From positions 53,592,758-53,656,757 of the forward strand of contig OX485805.1 in NCBI GenBank assembly GCA_950295325.1: 64,000 nt of DNA, written 5' to 3'. The notes under the pieces are model-generated. The model searched no databases. It was not told the DNA's origin and saw only the letters and a list, made by a program, of their open reading frames with translations. The first letter of the stretch is position 1. Each line of letters starts with the position of its first letter. The stretch comes from Polytrichum commune. Taxonomy: Eukaryota > Streptophyta > Polytrichopsida > Polytrichales > Polytrichaceae. This document shows positions 38,409 to 50,884 of this stretch, piece after piece. The translations under genes were made by a program, and so were the position numbers.

Positions 38409-41186
38409 ATGGATTCTGGTGCACACAGGCCATGCAACGAAGGAGACGAGGTTGTATACTACGTGAACAGGGATTTTGCTGGATGGGTGGAGCAGCGTGT
38501 GAGGAGGCGGGTGTACATCGAGTTGAAATTGGAATGTACTCGCAATCGATCTCGCGATGTCCAGAAGGCGCGGGATGACTGGTTGTGCCTGTATTGGAAA
38601 TCATCTTTTCCAAGCAAATTGCGCTTGACAGATCACCGGGTGGTGGGTTGCCCGTGTGGACCTGTGGATTCCACTGGCACAAAGTGGGAGCTTCCAGTCT
38701 ACCCAAATTTGAAGACAGCCAAACAAGGTAAGGACTTGAAACTGGCGTTGCAACGAGGAGACGGCTCCGTATGGGACAATTTGCAGGACAATTCTATTTG
38801 GTTGGAGCTGAACCCGGAGCTGAGGGAGCCCACTTTCCCGCCCGCTGGAGCAAGAGTGCAAGTGCGAATGTTCATGGAGCCCTCACTTGAGAGATTGGCA
38901 GCTTGCCCATCCATAGCAGGAGGTAGCGAGCAATGGCAACCGAGACCCGAACGCACACCCAAGCCACGTACTGCACCAGCCGCGGCACCGAATTTTGTGG
39001 ACCTCGAAGATGACGGCAACGATGACTATGAAGCGTCCCATCCTCACAACAGGAAGCGTCGTCATGCGGAGATGGAAGAAGGCCGTCCGAAGAAGCGTCC
39101 TCATTCAGAGATGGAAGATGGACATGGCGTTTTCCACTCTCCCCGGCAGTTCAGACCTTCGCAAAGGAAACCCAACCCAACCCCTCCCCGCCGAAGTGCT
39201 GGTGGTGAACGGCAGAGAACGCACCCGCCACGAAACCCACCACGACCGTCGCGTCCTTCGTCTGGCCCGCCTCCCCATCCCATTCTCGTAACGCCCATCC
39301 AGACTCGCAGCCCATCGCCAGAGAGGGTTGCGATTCTGGCTCCTCCTACTCCCGTTCCGCATGTGCCACATGCAATCCCTATGCCATCGCAGACGCCTGT
39401 CCCGGAGAAGGAGAACTCAACAGGTGAGCATGATATTGCTGCAACGTTACGAAAGGAGCGGCAAGCCTTTTACATCAAGGCGGCAAGCCTTTTACATCAA
39501 GGCGGCAAGTGCAGCACATGCGTCTGTGAGGATGGACATCCCCAAACCGAGTCTAAGGCCTCCAATACAACCCCCCGGTCTGTTCCACTTGTTGGTGTGT
39601 GGTTTGTTAAAATTTGATGTGGAGTCCGGCGAGTTCCCTGCTTTCCAGGAAGAGGTTGACAATTGGAAGAAGGACCCATCATTCATGGACCGGTTGTTTG
39701 CTGCCTATGGCAGATTCTACTCACCTTCGCATCAGGTACAACCTCTATGCATTTCACAATTCACCTGAGCTTTCATTTACTCATTCAGGTTTTGCAATCA
39801 CTGTTGTAACATGCGACAGTCTGGTCATTGTGGATTGCAGTCAGCATGCCCCCCTAGTCCGCCTTCTGTGCAAGCTTAGTAACATGTGTTCATGTAAGGT
39901 TTAGACGTTGTAACATGTGGAGTGGATGCGGGTGCAGGCTAGACCGGACGTAGGACCAGCAATCACAGAGACTGTCGTGGCCACAATGACCAAGGTAGGG
40001 GACGAATCCGGAATTGCGAATGAGATTGCTGCTCTATTGAGCTACATCGAACACATATTTGTCATGCGTAACCTGATGAAGCAGTGCAAGCAGTGGGACG
40101 ATGACCGTCAGGCAAAGGTTAGTGCAGCCATCGCAACGGCCATGACTCGGTGGGATGACGAGCATTACCCACGTTTGCTTGAAGCAACATGGGGTTGGCA
40201 CCCTTTCTATCCATCATTTGTGGTTAATCCCCTTTGCACCAGCTTTAAACCCGCATACCCTTTGTATCATTCAGTTGTAGAGGGTTTACATGTGCATTCT
40301 CAGCTCTTGCAACAATCTCATGTTGAAAGGGTTTACCCTGTCCCATGGTCTGTCCTTCTTCTTCGTTGTTTCCTTAAGTATCACACCCTATCCCCCCCCC
40401 TCATATCGCACCCTTTTAGTGGCGGATCCGTCGGCAATGTTACAAGATGGCTAAAGCTGGCAGAAGAAGACGAAGGAGATGGTTGGCGTGCGTGGCATTT
40501 GGCGACCACGTACTTGAAGGAAGAAGGCTTCCTTGTGTTCGCAGGGGCAAGGCCAGTGGAATCGAAACAACGGTGGCTTGTAGAGGTGGATGCAGCTTGG
40601 ATGGATTTGAAGAATCCAACCCCTGGTTGGTGGGCAGAATTGCATGTATGGTGCCAATCCACCCAGTTCAGGGCAGTCCAGGACATGGCCTTTCACGACA
40701 AGCCGTCCTGGCTCAATGCCTGGGTGATTCGTGATCAGCCCGCAACCTCTTTGCCCCCCCTTGCATGTTACGACAGCTGGCTTCAACATCGGGAGGACTT
40801 GGACATTGGCTATGTCCTTGCCAACCCACGTAGTTTTCCTCACCTCTTTTTGCAACCTGAGCTTCCAATTTCAACATCCATTCCCAATGACTTCTTTGTA
40901 ACATGCCCGTCTGTGTAACATGTCCCCTTGCAGATGTCATGGTGCCCTCGCTGGAGCGTACAAAGTACAGGGTTGTCTATTGTGTCGTGACGGAGGGTAA
41001 TCCCGGCATAATGTCGTGCCGTCACGACATTATGCCGGATGCTGTCTTCATCCTGACGGATTTGAATTTTACCGATTTTTTTGTGTAATTACATTAACCC
41101 AATTCGGACACGTAGGATTTACAATGTCCACGTGTGATGACATGTCAGCAAAGTAAAGGTAAAGTGGGGAAAATTTTACTAGAGCC

Positions 41187-41427
41187 CGTCCGCCCCCCCG
41201 TCCGCCCCCGTTCCCAACCCGAGTTCGCCCATGTTCCCCCCCGTCCGCTCCCGCTCCCCGCCCCGTCCCCGCCCCGTCCGCTCCCCCCCCCTCCGTCCGC
41301 TCCCCCCCCCCTCCGTCCGCTTCCCCGTCCGCCCCCCGTCCGCTCCCCCCCTCTCCCGTCTGCCCCCCCCCCCCCCCCCCGTCCGCTCCCCACCCTCCCC
41401 CGTCCGCTCCCCACCCTCTCCTGTCCT
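41187..41427 (+). repeat. C-rich minisatellite array 1 (CCGTCCGCTCC units)
   Basis: Short 11-14-bp units of CCGTCCGCTCCCC and variants with long C-runs, C-rich on +. It lies just inside the left end of the giant hAT, upstream of its transposase. The minus strand has many G-runs with G-quadruplex potential. Pro/Ser/Arg frames here are artefacts. Confidence 0.93.
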
Positions 41428-41784
41428 GTTATGCCTCTTTGAACCTTGGCAGTCCCGGGAGTCACTCCCAGGCACTGCTGCACCAGGGCGCTGTCCCGGG
41501 ACAGCGCCCCACTCAAATGGCCATAACTCCTAGCTCACACCTCCGATTGAGGTGTTCTTGAGCATTCTAGAATCACCACGCCATGAGCTACGCATAACTC
41601 ATGGCCTTACCCTCATGCTTCCTAGTCTCAGTGGGTGGGAGGCGTTCCCAACGCCCGGGGCCCTCACCCACACTAGGATCACTTGGGCCCTCTCACCAAT
41701 GGCGTCACAAGTCCCGGGTGTCACTCCGGGGTCCCCCTTGTGCCCATGGTGTTTCGGGCACTCCTTATGGAGAGGTGCGCGACA
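41428..41784 (-). mobile_element. Truncated LTR fragment, copy 2, between two arrays
   Basis: Matches 926-1282 of the solo LTR and ends at the authentic terminus GTGCGCGACA (41784). The other end is missing. It is bordered directly by C-rich array on both sides, so it inserted into, or was rearranged within, the minisatellite. Confidence 0.92.
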
Positions 41785-42062
41785 CCGTCCGCTCCCCACC
41801 CTCTCCCGTCCGCCCCCCCGTCCGCTCCCCCCGTCCGTCCGCTCCCCCGTCCGCTCCCCCCCCCCCCGTCCGTCCGCTCCCCCCCCACTCCCCCGTCCGC
41901 TCCCCCGTCCGCTCCCCCGTCCCCCCCTCCGTCCGCCCCCCCCGTCCGCTCCCCCCCCCTCCGTCCGCCCCCCCGTCCGCTCCCCCCCCTCCGTCCGCTC
42001 CCCCCCACTCCCCCGTCCGCCCCCCAGTCCGCTCCCCCCCCTCCGTCCGCCCCCCCGTCCGA
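41785..42062 (+). repeat. C-rich minisatellite array 2
   Basis: Same CCGTCCGCTCC-type units as array 1, starting on the base after the LTR terminus. The transposase start follows about 250 bp later. Confidence 0.93.
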
Positions 42063-42308
42063 TTCGAATACTATAAATTGAGGGTTCAAGGTGCCATTTT
42101 TGCCTCCACTGACATAGTGTGTCTCAAGTCTTTTGATTCTCCTTTGAGGAGTGAGGATTGAATGCGTGAGACCCGAATGCAGAGGATACTTTGTCCAATC
42201 TAGTGACTGTGAATTAGGGTTGCCCTTGTGGCACTCTTGAATAGGACCTAGTATGCGATCAAAGTTACTTGCTCTAACTTGTTTGTATTTGCAAGTTTTG
42301 TTGAAGTC

Positions 42309-45300
42309 ATGCCACGCCGAAATGATGCATGGGATCATTGGTACGAGGATAAGGGGATGGTTCCCGGTAAATCACAAAGGCAGGTTAAATGTAGGTTTTG
42401 CCCGTTCGTCATATCTTACCGAGGAAATAGAATGTTGGCCCACCTTGGTTATAGACCTCCTGTAGGGGGTGCTTGTGATGTTTCCACATGTAGGATGGTT
42501 CCCCCGCATATTAGGGTCTTGTTTGAACATTGCGGAGGCATTGTGCCCTTACATGTACGCATTGTAAATGAGGACTCTCCGGTGCCAGATATTGTACCTC
42601 TGGAGCCTATTATAGCGGACTCCGTAATTAGTGAAACAGAGCCTTTGCTTATGTCCCAATCCACTCAACATTCTGATGTTGTGATATATGGCACACCTCC
42701 TCGTGAACTACGTCAACTCAACATAACGGAGGGGTTCAATGTGTCAACAAAACAACTCCTTGATAAAGCATGGGCAACGGCTTTTTATGAAGCTAACATT
42801 CCTTTCAACATTGTGAGACATCCTGCATTTGTTAATGCTGTGCGTGAAACTGCCCGTCATCGAATGCTAGCCTACACACCACCATCGTACAATGCCATCC
42901 GTACGAAGTTGTTAACTGATAAAAAGGTTGACCTAGATAGGCAAGTGAAGGAGAAGCTGGGGAATTCCGTTGACAAATATGGCGTTACACTATGTTGAAA
43001 CCGACCTCTCCTAAACGTTCTTCAATGTGGCACAAAGGGAGACGTTTTCTTGGGTACCATTGACACCACAGGAAATCACAAGGATCATGTCTACGTTGCT
43101 GCTCAAATTCAACCATTTGTGGAAAAGGTTGGTCGACATAATGTGGTCCAAGTTTACACCGACAATGCCCCAGTTATGGCCTCCGCTGCTCGCGACTTGA
43201 TTCGAGCAAATCCCGATCTATATTTTCAAGGATGTGCTGCACATTGCCTAGATCTCCTCTTAGAAGATTGGGGGAAGGAGGAATGGGTGAAAAAGTTGGT
43301 AAAAAAAAGCGCCATATTTGTGTATTTGTTAAAAACCATCATGCTTCTCAAGCTATATTCCGGAGGTTGTTACCAAATCTCTCACTCCGCCTACCTGTAG
43401 AGACCCGTTTTGCAACGAACTTCATCATGATAGAACGTCTTCTCCAAGTACGCAATGCTTTGGAAAAAATGGTGGTTGATGAGGATTGGCCTACTCTAAT
43501 GCGTGATATGAGGAGGAGATCTCGCACCTCTTATATGAAGGGCTCTGCTGTGCGAAGCTTTATACGTTCTGATGGATTCTGGAACACGTGCAAAAATTTC
43601 TTGTATATGGTGATCCCGGTTGTTAAAGCTCTTCGTGTATTTGATGGCAAGGCGCCTGCAATGGGAATGGCTTGGAGGGTCATGCATGATTTACAAACCC
43701 ATATTCGTGGATTCAGTAAACCTCCATTTCGCTTAAGCCCTGAGCTTGCTGCAAATGCTATGCTAACGTTTCAAAATAGATGGAGGTTGATGTTGAATGA
43801 TCTACATTGGGCTGGAGCGATGTTAAATCCGCTTCTACATGGTTGGGCCCCACTCCATGAGGATGACAATTCGAGGACAATCCTAAATCGAGTTCTTCGC
43901 AGGTTTGCTCAAGATGAGGACACTTATGTCCAAATCCTCCACCAGTACCAAGATTTCCTTGAAAATCGAGGGCCTTTTGCTAATTCTACTGACTCGAGCG
44001 TGCATGCCGCACCTCTCCATGAATGGTGGGATGCAATGGGAGGTGGAGCTAAAGCCCTCCAAACAATAGCAAGACGTATCCTTGCACAAGTATGTTCTGC
44101 ATCCGCATGTGAACGCAATTGGAGCATGTACTCATATGTTCACAACAAGAGTCGCAATCGCTTGCAGCATAGTCGTGCTGAGGACCTCGTCTACATATAT
44201 ACCAATAGTAGGCTCATTCGACATCGGAGGGGCCCAAGACCTGCGCAATGGTACGAATTGAACGAGGTCCATTCTGACGATGACCTTGACGAAGAAGATG
44301 ACAACGAAGATGACGTGGATCCAAATGATAGGGCCGGAAATGATGATGACAACAATGTTGATGACATCGACTTTGATTTGGATGACCTCGATTCCGAGAA
44401 TCATGATTCAGAAGATGAGGATGGCAATGATAGTGATGGAAACCTTGGGGTGTTTGATTTTGATGAACCGGATGTCCCCCAACATAACAACGGAATGCAT
44501 GATGATCATGAGGGGTCTATTGGAGGACCGCCTTTTGAAACTCTCCACACTGGACAAGGGTTTCGCCCTGACCATAATGTTGCTATGGGGGCAAGTGAGA
44601 ATGTAGGAATTGAAGTAGATTCCTTGCAACCTCGGAGCGATTATCTTTCTTTTGGTGAAGGTGACAATGTACTACCCGCAAATGAGCCAACGCACGTTCA
44701 ACAGGATCCACTTCCAGCCCGAGTACATTCTGAATCCATAGACGCCTCCCTCATATCCAACCATTGTGTAGAAGATCAAACGCCCAATGTTACTGAAATA
44801 CCTACAACTCGATTCCGTGCTCTTCAAAGAACTGCATCCACCTCTACGGTGCAAGTGCATGCACAAGGTCAACGTCGTCCTCTCACTCGAAATATTGCCA
44901 ATACTTCTAGATTGGGTGTTTCACGTGCAACTACGGTGGGTGCTACTTTGGTTGCTATACACAATGTTTCAAGAAATGTTACTACTGAGGCGCCACGTCG
45001 TCAATCTGTTCGTCGACATGTTGTTGAGAACATACCAATTGCAATTCCGTCCGCATCAGTTTCACTTCCACATAGTCAATCCAATGGAACAGGTGGCCTT
45101 GGAGTTGGAGGCGGAAGTACAACGGGGGATGTTTTTATAGATGGAAGTAGAGATGAAGTGCACTCAAGTCGTGGTCCGGGTGGAGGGCGTCAGATAACTA
45201 CGAGAGGTGTCAAACGTACTAGGAAGAGGTATCAGGGAAGATCGCTTCCGTTTACTGCTGAAGACTACAATGAAGATGAGGGTAGTCCACATCTAGATGA

Positions 45301-45484
45301 AAATGGCATACAGGATGCAGAGGGCTCCCGGCCGACCAAGAAGATAATTTTCTCACAACGTGACCGAGAGTTGCATCTTCGGAGCGCGACTCCCCAAACG
45401 GATGATGATTGCAGCACAGACGAGTCTGAAGAGGACCCAAGATGTGTCAAAGCAAATGATCCCACAGTACGGATTCGAACGTAA
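42309..45484 (+). pseudogene. hAT transposase (BED finger, DUF659, hATC), broken
   Basis: The start ATG at 42309 opens a BED-type zinc finger (CRFCPFVISYRGNRMLAHLGY, with later Cys). Next comes a DUF659-like region ending GVTLC. The usual SDGWT block carrying the first catalytic aspartate is missing, and an in-frame TGA (42996-42998) sits there, followed at once by NRPLLNV. The second aspartate region (VYTDNAPVMASA) and GCAAHCLDLLLEDWG are present. A frameshift follows at an A8 run (43301-43308). The C-terminal dimerisation domain is well preserved (SACERNWSMYSYVHNKSRNR, about 44095-44155). An unusual ~400-residue tail (44230-45484) follows the hATC domain, first Asp/Glu-rich, then with basic RGVKRTRKRYQGR and another acidic end. 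It shares strand with the left end and has C-rich arrays upstream. This is the element's own transposase, now inactive. Confidence 0.88.
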
Positions 45485-46183
45485 TGGTTTTGCACAAATG
45501 TGGTATTTCGGTGCTCCCACGTACTCCCATAATTTATTACTTACGTCAAAATTGATACAAGTTACAACCTTAGGGCCTTCGGTAAGACATTTAGACCACA
45601 AAGCGAACGTTACCTTCGAAGTTGTATCATTTTATTATAGTAATAAAATTATTTATTGCATGTTTTTAAAATTTTTAAAAATATAATATGGTTGTCAACT
45701 TAGCATTGCAATTAATGTCCGACAACATGTTATGCCTTTATTAATTACTATTTTGTATTATTCTTACTGTGAATGGAGTTTTATGTTTATTTATTAAGCT
45801 TCTTAAAGAAAATACTTTTATAAATATTGCAATCCCCTATTGCTCGATTGTACATGCTTTGTTGGTGACATCCTCTTTTTGAGGACCTTTCTATCCGTTT
45901 TATATCATTATATCTTTATGTGGTATTCAATATTGACTATGTAGTCAATAGTACTTTTGGTTAGACTATCATATGAATTACTAATATTCAAGTAAGTTTT
46001 TAAAAGTTTCGAATAACATTAAAACATATGGCATCCATATGCTATCTTTTACACGATCTTAGAAATGACAACTTGTCGGTAAATCCTCTTTATATTACAT
46101 ATTCTTTGAACATGAAATATGTTCATTGTATCCAAAGTCTTCCTCCGTTTCTATACAGCTTTCTAAACATGGTACAAAAATGC
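45485..46183. other. Non-coding between convergent hAT cargo genes
   Basis: AT-rich, no gene. Probably the 3' regions of the transposase (+) and the RING gene (-). Confidence 0.5.
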
Positions 46184-48488
46184 CTAATCCGAATCTGAAT
46201 CGAGGTCTATTCTAGCTGAAGTAGATCCTCGTCGTGCTCGAGATGATTTCCCCGCTTCCATGCTTCGCGTTGTTCCACGGGTGAGGTATGGACGACTACC
46301 AGGAGACAATTGAACGGCATTACGTGGTCTAGGCCCACCATTTAGCCATCTCAATACCACATCATCCGCAACTCTATGCAAGAGTGCATCAATTGCAGCC
46401 AACTGCAACCTATTCTTGTGGTACCCCACCTCTAACTGCAATTCATATCTCGGATCACGTTCCGTAGGCATGTCATCTACATCTTCTTCCAAATCATGCT
46501 CCGATACTGATTCGAGACTTGCTGCATTGTACCAAGGAGGCTGAATGCCTCTCTTTAATTGTCTGCTGGTTGTATCCCAATGTCATTCAAGAGTTTGGTA
46601 TAAAAATCTTTTCAAGCCATGATCGGGGGGCTTGTTGGGATACAACTCGTCTGCAACATACAAAATTTGACGTGCATCCCGTGTCCAGTCGCCATCTCTG
46701 TTCTCGTGCCATAGCTCAACTTTGGCACAATTGTATAACCAACTCCACTCAATATTCTCCCCATCAAACTCTTGAAGATCGAAGGGAAAGTCCCATGGCT
46801 TTAATACCCAGTCGTTAGGCATGTAATCCCGAAGGCCAAATTGGAGGTACAAACGAGGGTGGAAGGATGATCTGCAATGAGGACATTGGCGTTTCTTGAT
46901 CATATTCCCTATTAGACATTGTGGATGGAATTGGGCCCCACATGATCCAACTTGATAGCATCCTTCCGGGCCAAATGGAGATTGACAAATCGCACACGCG
47001 GTTCCGTCGAAGACCATTGTATGTGGATTTGGCCATAACAACTCACCCCTCATGCGGAATGGATATTCATGCACTTGGGTCACATTCCAATGGTGATTTG
47101 GGTCGGTCACTTGACGCCAATCGATGCTCCCGTTTGGCAATATCCACTCATTAGTTATATCCCACCTACTAGGGTACATATGCTCGTCTTCTGGCCATGA
47201 CGTGAGCATCATGTTCCGCATTCTCTGATTGTGGTTCCATTCATTCTGGATGCTCTCAAACTCAGCTTCAAATTGACGAGCCTTGGCCATAGCAAGCAAT
47301 GTGTTTGTCCTCATATATTCTTGCGCTCCACAATCGCATCAAACAGGAATTTCTTCAACCTTGCATTTTGCTCCTCCAGTCCGTCAATCTTGGCTTCGTG
47401 ATCAACAACCACTTCATTGACCACTTGAAGTTATTGTTGGATGTCCACCACCTGCTTTTGCAAAGCCTTTATCTTTCCTCGCATTACTTCATTCCTCATA
47501 CATACTTCCAGAGCTTGTGACTTTGCAATCTTGGCCTCCTGTAAAGCTGCGTCCCTCTCTACTTCCAAAGACTGAAGGTTAAGTGATGTACTACTTGAAC
47601 TGCTAGCCTCCCCCATCGTAAGTGTTGCAACTCGATTTTCCAACTCGAAAATCATCGTTTTATACTCACGAATTTCCAACGCATGTTGCTTACGCAATTC
47701 CTCCATTCTGCTCTCCATCGGGTCCGCTCCAAGTTCACCAAGGTTTACCTCGTCTAGGACCTCATTAACCACGTCGTTGATCAGGTTGTTGACCTCGACA
47801 TTTGCCTCCATGCCTCATCCACATGCTCAAACGCCTCCTCGATGGCCATCTCCACGTCATTGGCTGGTCGTTTACGATTACGTGGTTTTTTTGGTTCCCG
47901 ACCCTCTGGAATTGGGGCCCCAGGCTCGTCCACTAGTCGAGGATTCCTCCTGAACCACTCCGGAACGGGAGTGTATGGAATATCTGGAACTGTGCATTTA
48001 GTGAATGCAATTCCAATACCCCCAAATTTTTGATTATGCAGAGCAGCCAAACTTGACTAATCCACCCTAACTCGCAACACGTGCTCCGCATACATCATAC
48101 ACGCCACCGACTTTGGAATTGCACTCTTGGGCCATCTATCCAAATTAAAGATTCTTCTAAGTATCGTTATGAATCTCCATTTTGCCTCCACGTCATCAAG
48201 CTGCATATAACTCGCACTGATGGCCTTGCAATGTCGCTCGTGACAAGGTCTTGGCCACAACCGATCAAAGTGAGGGAAGCCCACGTACTGCATTGCAGTC
48301 TTCGCTGACCACGGTTGTGGTACATTCTCCCAACCTGCCCTGGCTTTTTGTGTATTGTCATCATAAACATCCCACTCCAACCCAGCGGCCTTGCGTACAT
48401 GTGATCTGTGACAACCTGATCCTCCACTTGCCATGTCCCCAGATCCTCCACTTGCCATGTCTGGAAATCCTTCACTTGCCGTATCCAC
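46184..48488 (-). pseudogene. hAT cargo: RING-type zinc finger/coiled-coil protein, broken
   Basis: Read on minus from an ATG at 48488, one gene-like frame continues to 46184 with five lesions. These are TAG at 48057-48059, a frameshift near 47800, TAA at 47431-47433, a frameshift near 47314 and TGA at 46583-46585. Coding sense resumes directly after each, so these are decay events rather than separate genes. The N-terminal part is unrecognised. A middle acidic region leads into a coiled coil (about 47760-47340, with EVERDAALQEAKIAKSQALE and LEEQNARLKK). The C-terminal part holds a RING-like finger: CAICQSPF, then CGAQFHPQC, then CPHC (about 47000-46870). RING proteins are often ubiquitin ligases, but the spacing is atypical and activity is not shown. 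Its 5' side faces the C-rich array at 48933-49556. Confidence 0.72.
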
Positions 48489-48932
48489 CCAAATTGTAGT
48501 TTCTAATTCTAATCTAGAATTCTAATTTTTAAATTACTAATTGCACTTCATAATAGTGCTACAAAACATCCAAACATACACTTCAAAATAGTGTTGCTAT
48601 GGAATTAGTTCAAAAATGTCGTTAAAAATTAAATTTCAAAAATTCAGCACACCCTTCGAGCACCCCGCTACCAGCGCTCACGCAGAGGCCAGTTGACTGG
48701 GCGCGTCATAAGGAATATGCCAAAAAGGCAATATGCCACGTCACAAGAGAACGGGTCCACGTGGATCACACCTACAAACAGGTCAGTAAAAAGAGTATAA
48801 AAGGATCCCAAAAAAGGGATCCTAAACTCCTCCGAGCACCCCGCTACCCCGCACTCTGTAGTAGAGGAGGGTCGTCCGGGCGCCCACAAGAAGTGGAGTG
48901 GGGTATGTAAGTGGTCCCCTCCACTTATATAC
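48489..48932. promoter_or_regulatory. Upstream region of the RING cargo gene
   Basis: Non-coding, between the RING gene start (minus) and array 3. It contains CTCCGAGCACCCCGCTACC, closely repeated at about 48655-48672 and 48831-48848. It presumably holds the promoter. Confidence 0.4.
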
Positions 48933-49556
48933 CCCTCCATCCGCTCCCCGTTCCCACCCTGTTCGCACCCGTTCCCCACCCAGTCCGCACACATTCCCTA
49001 CTGTCCACGCCCGTTCCCCTCCCAGTCCGCACTCGTTCGCACCCGTCCGCACCCGTTCCCTCCCGTCCGCTCCCGTTCCCCTCCCAGTCCGCACCCGTTC
49101 CCACCCCCGTCCGCGCCCGTTCCCCCCCAGTTCGCACCCGTTCCCTCCCGTCCGCTCCCGTTCCCCTCCCAGTCCGCACCCGTTCCCGCCCCCGTCCGCA
49201 CCCGTTCCCCTCCCAGTCCGCCCACGTTCCCCTCCCAGTCCGCACCCGTTCCCTCCCAGTCCGCCCGCGTTCCCCTCCCAGTCCGCACCCGTTCCCCCCA
49301 GTCCGCACCCGTTCCCGACCGTCCGCGCCCGTTCCCCCCCCCGTCCGAGTCCACACCCGTTCCTGCCCCCGTCCGCACCCGTTCCCTTCCGTCCGCCCCC
49401 TCGTTCCCCTCCGTCCGCTCCCCTCCGTAGGCTCCCATGTTCCCCTCCGTCCGCCCTATGTTCCCTTACGTCCGCTCCAACGTTCCCTCTCGTCCGCTCC
49501 ATGTTCCCCTACGACCGTTTTAGAGTTCCCATCCGTCCGCTCCCGCGTTCCCCTTG
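48933..49556 (+). repeat. C-rich minisatellite array 3 (~22-bp unit)
   Basis: About 25 units of ~22 bp, typically GTTCCCCTCCCAGTCCGCAC, C-rich on +. Long frames on both strands in this stretch are artefacts of the repeat. Confidence 0.94.
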
Positions 49557-49569
49557 AATCTGCACTTTT

Positions 49570-49725
49570 TAATTTTTTTGGGAAGTTTGGACATAGTCTC
49601 GGTTTTTTGGCTCTCAAAAATTCATATGAAGTCCAAAAAATGAGTTCTTAGTATCCATGGATAGGTAATGAAGTCCTGTACATGAATATGCAATAATATT
49701 TCTACTGCACATTCCCACGTTCCCC
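49570..49725 (+). repeat. ~150-bp module, copy 1
   Basis: Runs from GGACATAGTCTCGG through CTCTCAAAAATTCATATGAA, TATCCATGGATAGGTAATGA and ATATTTCTACTGC. It is followed by a stub of C-rich array (CACGTTCCCCCATCCG). Nearly identical copies lie at 53045-53190 and 57470-57625. Confidence 0.9.
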
Positions 49726-50067
49726 CATCCGCACCACATCTAACTTAGGCCCTTCACAAATAATATATGTGACACTAAATATCATAACCGGTGTACTTAT
49801 TCACAAAAAACTAATGAAGGATCCCTCAAGCAACAAAGTAACCAATGTAGTATGATGACCAACAAATTATCACCCCATAGAAGTATGCAATAATAAGCGG
49901 TTGGTTGAAATTTTATAAAAAATATATATCATAGAAGTGGTATAACATATTGTACAAGTAATAGTTTTATTATTGCGACGACGGTACAAATGCCCTTTAT
50001 AAATCACATATATGAACAAACTATGCATGATTTAATATTCCACTTCATTCCGTCAACTTGACTTCCG

Positions 50068-50622
50068 TCATGGCAACCTCGTAGATGCTTGTGGCTTCCG
50101 TCGAGGGTCCATTTTTGGGAGAGGATTCGGTCGAAGTAAATCAACATAGCTAATCGTTCGGTCTTTCATCCGTTCCTTCAATGGTAGCCGATGAGGCGAT
50201 AATCCTCTCCTTTTCTTACGAAAAGGCAAAGTCCTTGAAGATTCTCCCGTTACCTTGACATCTTCAATGTCGATTGAATTGTCATCCACATCCCCGGGCT
50301 TTACCCAAATATCCACGCTCAAATCAACCACATCATTTGGATCTCCACCCACGTTTTTTGTTAGGTCCTTCTCCACTGCATTGATCTCGAATTTCACTGC
50401 ATATCATCGTTGGTCCTCCTCCTTCCTCAACTTCCATGCTTGTCTGGATTGTGAGAAGGGGGTCATGACATAGTCATCACGAAATCGATCTCTAGCACTT
50501 CTCTCATCTCTCTCACGCTCGAGTGATGGATTGAATGGAATATTGGGTTCACCTAAATTTGCTATCTCCTCATCACATCCTAGACCCTCAAACATGTCTC
50601 TCTTCTCTCCCATCCTATCCAT
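50068..50622 (-). pseudogene. hAT cargo: small unknown protein, broken
   Basis: Read on minus from the ATG at 50622, a ~184-residue frame is interrupted once by TGA at 50404-50406 and ends at 50068. The first half is Arg/Glu-rich (SLERERDERSARDRFRDDY). The second half is acidic then basic, ending KMDPRRKPQASTRLP. I recognise no domain. It lies between the module at 49570 and the tandem repeat at 50885. It could be a separate cargo gene or an exon of a larger one. The stop fits a TGG-to-TGA change. Confidence 0.45.
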
Positions 50623-50884
50623 GATACTCTACTCTCGTTATATGTATGAGTCTAAATGCTCTACTTATATACTGAGCTCAAATGACTTTATGAAATTTAC
50701 AATATTTGATGTAATCCAAGATGTAGAGGATCCAATTCTCGTTGGTAAGATAAAGACAACACAATAGGAATAAAAAGAAAGTTGGTGAAGTCAAAAAGTT
50801 AGTTGCACTTTTAGAAAAAGTCCCCCCGACACCCGCATTAGAAACCTCTTTGATACCTCTTTGAAGCTTCTATATTTGATGGGT

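Noticed and set aside
48898-49651. Long Pro/Arg/Ser-rich and Gly/Arg-rich frames over the C-rich arrays (also 41134-42161, 53182-53648, 57494-57954)
   Set aside because: They follow the repeat in every frame and on both strands, so they are by-products of C-rich repetition rather than genes.
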